From an uncultured Lachnobacterium sp. (GTDB lineage Bacteria > Bacillota > Clostridia > Lachnospirales > Lachnospiraceae), in the NCBI GenBank assembly GCA_900552085.1, contig URYB01000058.1:1-11149 (forward strand): a stretch of 11,149 bases of DNA, written 5' to 3'. A program made the position numbers and the translations under genes. Positions 6,487 through 11,149 of the stretch are shown one piece after another. Under the pieces are notes generated by a model. The model saw nothing but the letters and a program-made list of their open reading frames with translations, was not told the origin of the DNA and did not search any database. Within the stretch, counting starts at the first letter, position 1; every line of letters begins with the position of its first letter.

Positions 6487-7221
6487 CTACATGTCAAGTT
6501 CATATATTAACATAGATAATGTGGCAAGTCCAGCGGTCTCCGTGCGCAGAATCCTTCTGCCCAGAGAAATGCGGTGCATATTGCCATCCACAGCTGCAAT
6601 CTCTGCATCAGCAAATCCGCCTTCCGGTCCGATCATAATTCCGATGGATGCCCCCTCCGGGATCTGTCGGATGATCTCACGCGTTGCTGCCATTCCTCTC
6701 TCGTTTTCGTAAGGAACAAGTGTAATATCCAGTTTCTTTGCAAGTTCCACAGCCTCTTTCCATGAAACCGGCATCTGCACCTGTGGGATCACAGTTCTCT
6801 TTGACTGCTTGGCTGCACTTTCTGCGATTGCCTGCCATCGTTTCTGCTTGTTGGCCGCTTTCTTTGCATCCAGTTTTACAACGCAGTTTGTCATAGCTAC
6901 CGGAATGACCTCGTACACGCCAAGCTCCACCGCCTTTTGTATGATCAGTTCCATCTTGTCACTCTTTGGAAGTCCCTGAAACAGATACACTTTATGCACA
7001 AACTCTGTTCCAAGTTCGTCTTTTTCTTCGATTGCAGCGATAACTTCGTCTTCGGTAATCTCTGCAATTCTGCAAAAATAGGAATTCTCATTCGAATCGC
7101 TGATCCGCACTTTTTCTCCCGGTTTCATCCGAAGTACGTTGCCAATATGATTCACATCCTGTCCGGTAATGACAATCTGCTCCTGTTGTACCTGCTGTTC
7201 ATCCACAAAAAACTGATACAT
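6487..7221 (-). CDS. rsmE: 16S rRNA (uracil(1498)-N3)-methyltransferase RsmE
   Basis: RsmE is a SPOUT methyltransferase that methylates U1498 of 16S rRNA. With the start at 7221 the protein has 244 residues, typical for the family. It has an N-terminal PUA-like RNA-binding part (about 1-70) and the knotted catalytic domain with IGPEGGF at 197-203 and LGRRILRTETA at 220-230. The frame is open to an ATG at 7281, but that start would overlap the end of prmA and add 20 residues not typical of RsmE. MYQFFVDE is the usual beginning, and GGAGCAGG lies just before the 7221 ATG, so I prefer it. The gene follows prmA by 29 bases, a common pairing in Firmicutes. Confidence 0.94.
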   Translation of the reverse strand: MYQFFVDEQQVQQEQIVITGQDVNHIGNVLRMKPGEKVRISDSNENSYFCRIAEITEDEVIAAIEEKDELGTEFVHKVYLFQGLPKSDKMELIIQKAVELGVYEVIPVAMTNCVVKLDAKKAANKQKRWQAIAESAAKQSKRTVIPQVQMPVSWKEAVELAKKLDITLVPYENERGMAATREIIRQIPEGASIGIMIGPEGGFADAEIAAVDGNMHRISLGRRILRTETAGLATLSMLIYELDM

Positions 7222-7250
7222 ACCTGCTCCATTTCCACATGAAATACTGT

Positions 7251-8234
7251 CTACAGTTTCTGAGCCGTAATATTGACCCATTCACCCTGATGATTGATCT
7301 CAACCACTTTAAGACCTGCTTTTTCGATTGCTTCTTTGACCTCATTTTCCTTGAAATCAATAATTCCGGAAGTAATAAAATAGCCGCCCTTTTTCAATCT
7401 TGCCGGAATGACCGGTGCCATAGGAATAATAACATCTGCAAGAATATTTGCCACTACAATCTCGTATTCCTCTGTACCGACGGTCTCCTGAAGTTTTTCA
7501 TCATCGATAAGATTACCAACATAAAACGTTCCAAGATTTAAATCCAGGTGGTTTACTTCCATGTTTTCTTTGGTAGAAATCATGCAATCCGCATCCAGAT
7601 CTGTTCCCACAACTTCTCTTGCGCCAAGCTTCAGTGCCACGATAGAGAGAATTCCGCTGCCGCATCCCACATCAAGAACTTTCGGATGCTTTTCTGCCGG
7701 AGTGTAAGTCTCATTTCCTCGAATATACTTTAAAAGCTGACGAATGCAAAGCTGCGTGGTCTCATGCTTTCCTGTTCCAAAAGAGATTCCCGGATCAATT
7801 TCGATCAGGAATTTATCTTTGTCCTCTTCCTTTAATTCTTCCCAGGTCGGTTTGATCAGAATATCTTCAATCGTAAATGAAGAGAAATATTTCTTCCAGT
7901 TGTTGATCCAGTCGAGATCTTCTGTCTCCGAAGAAGAGATCACTCCAGAGCCGACTTCCACCATGCTGCGCAGATTTTCCAGTCCGATCTTTACCTGTTT
8001 CAGCAATTCTGTCTGGTCACTCCCATCCTCTTCCACATAAAAGCTCACATGGCTTTTTCCTTCATCCGGTGGAAGTTCCGGCAGAAAGTCAATAAACATA
8101 TCCGCCTGATCCTCTTTGCTCAGAGGAATGTTATCTTCAATCTCGATTCCTTCAATTCCCAGTTCCATCAGCATGGAACTCATGAAATCTTCTGCCGCTG
8201 TCGTTGTCTCAATTGTATATTTCTTCCACTTCAT
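7251..8234 (-). CDS. prmA: Ribosomal protein L11 methyltransferase PrmA
   Basis: PrmA trimethylates lysines and the N-terminus of ribosomal protein L11 using S-adenosylmethionine. The 327-residue protein has an N-terminal substrate-recognition domain (about 1-125), the conserved linker DPGISFGTGKHETT at 147-160, and a Rossmann methyltransferase domain with VLDVGCGSG at 186-194, followed by GTDLDADC and the NILA motif. The length is slightly above the roughly 300 of many relatives because of loops in the N-terminal half, as is common in Clostridia. The ATG at 8234 has AGGAAG six bases upstream. It is the first gene of the prmA-rsmE-desulfurase-thiI run and has its own promoter behind the terminator of the J-domain gene. 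Confidence 0.95.
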   Translation of the reverse strand: MKWKKYTIETTTAAEDFMSSMLMELGIEGIEIEDNIPLSKEDQADMFIDFLPELPPDEGKSHVSFYVEEDGSDQTELLKQVKIGLENLRSMVEVGSGVISSSETEDLDWINNWKKYFSSFTIEDILIKPTWEELKEEDKDKFLIEIDPGISFGTGKHETTQLCIRQLLKYIRGNETYTPAEKHPKVLDVGCGSGILSIVALKLGAREVVGTDLDADCMISTKENMEVNHLDLNLGTFYVGNLIDDEKLQETVGTEEYEIVVANILADVIIPMAPVIPARLKKGGYFITSGIIDFKENEVKEAIEKAGLKVVEINHQGEWVNITAQKL

Positions 8235-8281
8235 AAATTTCTTCCTTTCCCGTACAAATCGCCATATGGCACACTGTTTAC

Positions 8282-8310
8282 ATCATAACTTATTTTTCTT
8301 TAAAATACAA
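8282..8310 (-). promoter_or_regulatory. Candidate sigma-A promoter of the prmA operon
   Basis: On the minus strand, TTGTAT (8305-8310) and TATGAT (8282-8287) are separated by exactly 17 bases. They lie between the preceding terminator and the prmA start, predicting transcription from near 8275 and a leader of about 40 bases. The leader contains the 10-base palindrome GCCATATGGC (8261-8270). Confidence 0.65.
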
Positions 8311-8323
8311 GCAATTCGCTCCA

Positions 8324-8356
8324 ACAGAAAAGACAGGAGAAAACTTCTCCTGCCTT
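8324..8356 (-). terminator. Rho-independent terminator of the coiled-coil/J-domain gene
   Basis: Read on the minus strand, AGGCAGGAGAA pairs with TTCTCCTGTCT (one G-U pair) around a GTT loop, and TTTTCTGTT follows. The stem occupies 8331-8355, eight bases after the gene's stop codon. This separates the J-domain gene from prmA. Confidence 0.9.
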
Positions 8357-8363
8357 TTGCGTG

Positions 8364-8804
8364 CTATATTTTATAAACCGCACATAATTTATTATATTCA
8401 CTGTTGATTTCCTGAATCGTATCTTTGTCCCCATCCAGATTATCCGGATGATAGATCTTGATCAGATCCTTATATCGTTTCTTCAGCGACTGCTTACTAC
8501 CAACACCGGAAAAGAACATTTCACCTTTTACCACATTGCTGGTAGCAGCTTTCTGGCGATGCGCATGACGAGCTTCGTACTCATTCACTTTCTGGTAAAA
8601 ATCACGCTGCCGCTGCACATGTTCTTTCTCCGAAGCAAGCTTTACAAGTTCTTCTTCGAGTATTTTAAACTTCATTTCAAACAGCTTCTGCTGCTGCTCA
8701 AGGCGTCGATCCTCAATCTCTACTCTCCGTGTGAATTCCTGTCGTTCACGTTCGAGTGTGCGTCGCTGTTCTTCCAATGCTCTGCGTTCATTCTCAAGCG
8801 TCAT
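8364..8804 (-). CDS. Coiled-coil protein with C-terminal J-domain
   Basis: This 146-residue cytoplasmic protein has two parts. Residues 1 to about 85 are dense in Glu, Arg, Gln and Lys with regular hydrophobic positions, a predicted long coiled coil. The last 50 residues look like a shortened J-domain: helix II KKRYKDLIKIY, the diagnostic HPD at 119-121, and a helix III-like INSEYNKL. J-domains stimulate the ATPase of DnaK, whose gene lies just upstream, so it is probably a specialised co-chaperone; the client is unknown. It has no glycine/phenylalanine region and no zinc fingers, unlike DnaJ. I chose the ATG at 8804, ten bases after AAGGAG (8815-8820); an in-frame TTG at 8813 lies too close to that site. 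I do not recognise a named gene. Confidence 0.8.
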   Translation of the reverse strand: MTLENERRALEEQRRTLERERQEFTRRVEIEDRRLEQQQKLFEMKFKILEEELVKLASEKEHVQRQRDFYQKVNEYEARHAHRQKAATSNVVKGEMFFSGVGSKQSLKKRYKDLIKIYHPDNLDGDKDTIQEINSEYNKLCAVYKI

Positions 8805-8820
8805 AGCATTCAAACTCCTT
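8801..8820 (-). promoter_or_regulatory. Ribosome binding site with a two-codon ORF overlapping the start
   Basis: AAGGAG (8815-8820) is five bases from an ATG at 8809 that reads ATG CTA TGA. The TGA overlaps the chosen start ATG at 8804 as ATGA. The closer ATG has the better spacing, so ribosomes may begin there, stop after two codons and re-initiate at 8804. Confidence 0.45.
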
Positions 8821-8833
8821 CAAATACATTAAC

Positions 8834-8905
8834 ATTATACTATATCTAGTCCAAACATTTCATTCCCACTAGGCACATAATACAACATTTAGTTTTAGAA
8901 GTCTA
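8834..8905 (-). promoter_or_regulatory. Candidate promoters of the coiled-coil/J-domain gene
   Basis: On the minus strand, TAGACT (8900-8905) and TATTAT (8877-8882) are 17 bases apart. Closer to the gene, a consensus TATAAT occurs at 8834-8839, but no good -35 hexamer is found 16-18 bases before it. No terminator is visible after dnaJ, so transcription may also continue from there. Confidence 0.45.
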
Positions 8906-8934
8906 TAGGCGATTTGTACTAAACGCGTGAAAAA

Positions 8935-10104
8935 TTATTCAAACGTCTCCTTGAGTTTATCCACAAAACCCTTCTTTTTTTCCTTGCCGGACGCCGGTGC
9001 TCCACCTTCTTTTGTCAGTGATCCACCTGTCAGTTCATCAAATTTGCGCAAAGCTTCTTTTGCTTCTTTGCTCAGACCTGTTGGTGTATTGACAATCAGA
9101 GTAACATAATGATCGCCTCTGACAGCTTTATTCCGGATAGAAGGTACACCTTTTCCTTTCAGACGGATTCTTGTACCGGTCTGCGTTCCCGGTGCAACTG
9201 TATAGATAATGTCACCATCCACTGTCTTGATACGCACATCTCCACCAAGAGCTGCAATACCAAATGAAATAGATGCATTCGAAAAAATGTCCATATCCCG
9301 ACGCTCGAATGCCGGATTTCTGGATACAATGACTTCCACAAGCAGATCTCCTCTTGGTCCGCCATTCTTCCCCGGTTCTCCGTAGTCTCTGACTCTTACA
9401 CACTGTCCGTTATCAATACCTGCCGGAATATCGACCGTCTTCTTGATTCTCTTTGCGACATAACCATTGCCCCGGCAATCCGGACATTTTTCTTTTACAA
9501 CTTTACCGGTTCCCTGACAATCCGGACAGGTCTGCACATTCTGCATCATACCAAACAGTGACTGCTGGGAATATACGACCTTACCTTTTCCACCACATTT
9601 TGGACAGGTCTCCGGTGATGTACCTGGCTTTGCACCTGTTCCATGACAGGTCTTGCAGTCTTCCTTATAGGAAAATTCCAGTTCCTTTGCGCATCCAAAA
9701 ATTGCCTCTTCAAACGTGATTCGAACGCTCAGACGCACATTTGCGCCTTTCTGCGGGCCATTGTTTGAGCTTCTTCTGGATCCTCCGCCAAAGAAATCAC
9801 CAAAAATGTCACCGAAAATATCGCCCATATCCATGCCGGAAAAATCAAAGCCGCCGGCTCCGCCACCTGCACTGCCATCAAAAGCGGCATGACCAAACTG
9901 ATCATACTGACGTCTCTTGTCCGGATCGCTCAATACTGCGTAGGCTTCCTGCGCCTCTTTGAACTTTTCCTCGCATTCTTTATCACCCGGGTGCATATCC
10001 GGATGATATTTCTTTGCAGTTGTACGGAAAGCCTTTTTAATTTCTGCTTCCGTTGCCGTCTTTGGAATGCCAAGGACTTCATAATAATCTCTTTTTTCTG
10101 CCAT
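8935..10104 (-). CDS. dnaJ: Chaperone DnaJ (Hsp40, class A)
   Basis: DnaJ binds unfolded proteins and delivers them to DnaK while stimulating its ATPase. This 389-residue protein has the complete class A layout. The J-domain (1-70) has HPD at 34-36. A Gly/Phe-rich linker (about 76-108) follows. Four zinc-binding repeats CKTCHGTG, CPKCGGKG, CPDCQGTG and CPDCRGNG lie at 150-157, 167-174, 193-200 and 207-214. The two-part substrate-binding C-terminal domain comes last. The start at 10104 has an AAGGA nine bases upstream, a weaker site than its neighbours have. It lies 77 bases after dnaK with a strong hairpin in between, so it is probably translated from the dnaK transcript at a lower level. Heat-shock control would lie upstream of the window. 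Confidence 0.97.
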   Translation of the reverse strand: MAEKRDYYEVLGIPKTATEAEIKKAFRTTAKKYHPDMHPGDKECEEKFKEAQEAYAVLSDPDKRRQYDQFGHAAFDGSAGGGAGGFDFSGMDMGDIFGDIFGDFFGGGSRRSSNNGPQKGANVRLSVRITFEEAIFGCAKELEFSYKEDCKTCHGTGAKPGTSPETCPKCGGKGKVVYSQQSLFGMMQNVQTCPDCQGTGKVVKEKCPDCRGNGYVAKRIKKTVDIPAGIDNGQCVRVRDYGEPGKNGGPRGDLLVEVIVSRNPAFERRDMDIFSNASISFGIAALGGDVRIKTVDGDIIYTVAPGTQTGTRIRLKGKGVPSIRNKAVRGDHYVTLIVNTPTGLSKEAKEALRKFDELTGGSLTKEGGAPASGKEKKKGFVDKLKETFE

Positions 10105-10124
10105 AATTCTTTTTCCTTATATCC

Positions 10125-10163
10125 GCACATAGGGTTCCCGGAAAACCGGAAACCCCATCGTGC
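10125..10163 (-). other. Strong hairpin between dnaK and dnaJ
   Basis: On the minus strand, GGGTTTCCGG (10146-10155) pairs with CCGGGAACCC (10132-10141) with one U-G pair and a TTTT loop. An outer GCAC/GTGC pair (10160-10163 and 10125-10128) extends it across a small internal loop. No T-run follows, so it is not a standard terminator. It is more likely an mRNA processing or stability element. Confidence 0.65.
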
Positions 10164-10181
10164 TTAATCTATTTACCGTAA

Positions 10182-11149
10182 TTAAACCTCTTTGAAATCA
10201 GCATCGATGACATCATCATCATCTGCATTCTGTGCTGCACCTGCATTCATATCAGGGCCTGCAGCGCCACCCATGTTGCTCATGTCAGGACCTGCACCTG
10301 CTGCACCCTGTGCTGCCTGTGCCTGCTCATACATCTTTGCAAATACTTTCTGAGCGCTCTCTGTCAGCCTCTCCTGTGCTGCCTTAAGATCTGCAACCTC
10401 AGACTCTGTCATCTGATCAGCTTCCGGATGTGCATCAAGGATTGCTTTTACTGCTGCGATGTCTGCCTCAACTGCGGACTTATCTGCTGCATCGATCTGC
10501 TCTCCAACCTGCTTTAATGCATCCTCTGTCTGGAATACAAAGCTCTCAGCTTCATTTCTTGCATCGATTGCTTCTTTTCTCTTCTTATCCTGTGCCTCAA
10601 ACTCAGCAGCTTCCTTAACTGCCTTATCGATCTCATCATCAGACATGTTAGATCCTGCTGTGATTGTAATATGCTGTTCCTTACCTGTACCAAGATCCTT
10701 TGCGGATACATTTACAATACCATTTGCATCGATATCGAAAGTAACCTCGATCTGTGGAACACCACGACGTGCTGGTGGAATACCATCCAGACGGAACTGT
10801 CCAAGGGACTTGTTGTCTCTTGCGAACTGTCTCTCACCCTGTACAACGTTGATATCTACAGCTGTCTGGTTATCTGCTGCGGTAGAGAAGATCTGGCTCT
10901 TCTTTGTAGGGATTGTTGTATTTCTCTCGATCAGTCTTGTAGCGACACCACCCATAGTCTCGATAGACAGAGAAAGCGGAGTTACATCAAGAAGTAAGAT
11001 CTCACCGGCACCGGCATCTCCTGCTAATTTACCACCCTGGATAGAAGCACCGATTGCTACACACTCGTCTGGGTTTAAGGATTTGCTTGGCTCCTTGCCT
11101 GTCATCTGTCTTACCTTATCCTGTACAGCAGGGATACGTGTAGAACCAC
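10182..11149 (-). CDS. dnaK: Chaperone DnaK (Hsp70), C-terminal part (cut by window edge)
   Basis: DnaK is the central ATP-dependent chaperone of the cytoplasm. About 322 residues are visible; the reading frame continues past the right edge, so the start and most of the ATPase domain are outside. The frame begins in the ATPase domain with GSTRIPAVQ. Then come the linker region DVTPLSLSIETMGG, the substrate-binding beta domain containing NTTIPTKKSQIFSTA, VVQGER and GQFRLDGIPPARRG, and the helical lid. The end is an Ala/Gly/Met-rich tail terminating in DDDVIDADFKEV, close to the conserved EEVD-like DnaK terminus. An internal Met codon at 11105 is not the start. dnaJ follows on the same strand. 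HrcA/CIRCE control is usual in Clostridia but its site is not in view. Confidence 0.98.
   Translation of the reverse strand, partial: GSTRIPAVQDKVRQMTGKEPSKSLNPDECVAIGASIQGGKLAGDAGAGEILLLDVTPLSLSIETMGGVATRLIERNTTIPTKKSQIFSTAADNQTAVDINVVQGERQFARDNKSLGQFRLDGIPPARRGVPQIEVTFDIDANGIVNVSAKDLGTGKEQHITITAGSNMSDDEIDKAVKEAAEFEAQDKKRKEAIDARNEAESFVFQTEDALKQVGEQIDAADKSAVEADIAAVKAILDAHPEADQMTESEVADLKAAQERLTESAQKVFAKMYEQAQAAQGAAGAGPDMSNMGGAAGPDMNAGAAQNADDDDVIDADFKEV

Noticed and set aside
7222..7281. A longer rsmE beginning at the ATG at 7281 (20 extra residues, MGQYYG...).
   Set aside because: It would overlap the end of prmA and has no family support. The ATG at 7221 has a good ribosome binding site and gives the normal RsmE N-terminus.
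8261..8270. The palindrome GCCATATGGC in the prmA leader as an operator.
   Set aside because: Ten-base palindromes are common by chance, and nothing else supports a regulator site there.
8805..8813. TTG start at 8813 for the coiled-coil/J-domain protein.
   Set aside because: It stands only one base after GGAG, too close for efficient initiation. The in-frame ATG at 8804 is preferred.
8252..8919. A 12-base inverted pair, GTACAAATCGCC at 8252-8263 and its reverse complement at 8908-8919, flanking the coiled-coil/J-domain gene as if it were a mobile unit.
   Set aside because: By rough estimate a few exact 12-base matches are expected by chance in a window this size. There is no target duplication and no transposase, and the gene fits its surroundings.

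Overview
The window looks like chromosomal core-gene territory of a Gram-positive anaerobe of class Clostridia, most likely Lachnospiraceae. This is inferred from the gene families (RNase J, IreB, DUF1292, a short ThiI without rhodanese, MtaB), moderate GC, strong AAGGAGG-type ribosome binding sites and the gene order. I cannot name genus or species. No phage, insertion sequence, CRISPR array, tRNA or rRNA gene was seen, and no gene-free stretch exceeds 300 bases.

All genes but one lie on the minus strand, so transcription runs from right to left. The right end holds the heat-shock pair dnaK (cut by the window edge, C-terminal part only) and dnaJ, separated by a strong hairpin. Next comes an unusual small coiled-coil protein with a terminal J-domain, with its own candidate promoter and terminator. 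Then comes a tight run of prmA, rsmE, a cysteine desulfurase and thiI, apparently one operon starting at a promoter near 8282-8310. Its products methylate ribosomal protein L11 and 16S rRNA, and supply and transfer sulfur for tRNA thiouridine and thiamine.

The only plus-strand gene (3813-4046) encodes an HPr-fold protein that keeps the regulatory serine region but has no histidine where the phosphocarrier histidine should be. It has a good promoter carrying two dyads and ends in a shared terminator facing thiI.

Divergent from it is mtaB (tRNA ms2t6A methylthiotransferase). After a 97-base gap with overlapping candidate promoters come ireB, ruvX and a DUF1292 gene, the Firmicutes yrzL-yrrK-yrzB arrangement. 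RNase J, cut by the left edge, follows.

The less expected content is intergenic. A palindromic repeat family occurs twice (1117-1150 and 3663-3700). The second copy sits inside a nest of direct and inverted repeats in the mtaB/HPr-like divergent region that could form mutually exclusive hairpins. The other candidates for a second look are the His-less HPr protein, the coiled-coil/J-domain protein with a two-codon ORF on its start, and the dnaK-dnaJ hairpin. I see no convincing new multi-gene system here.
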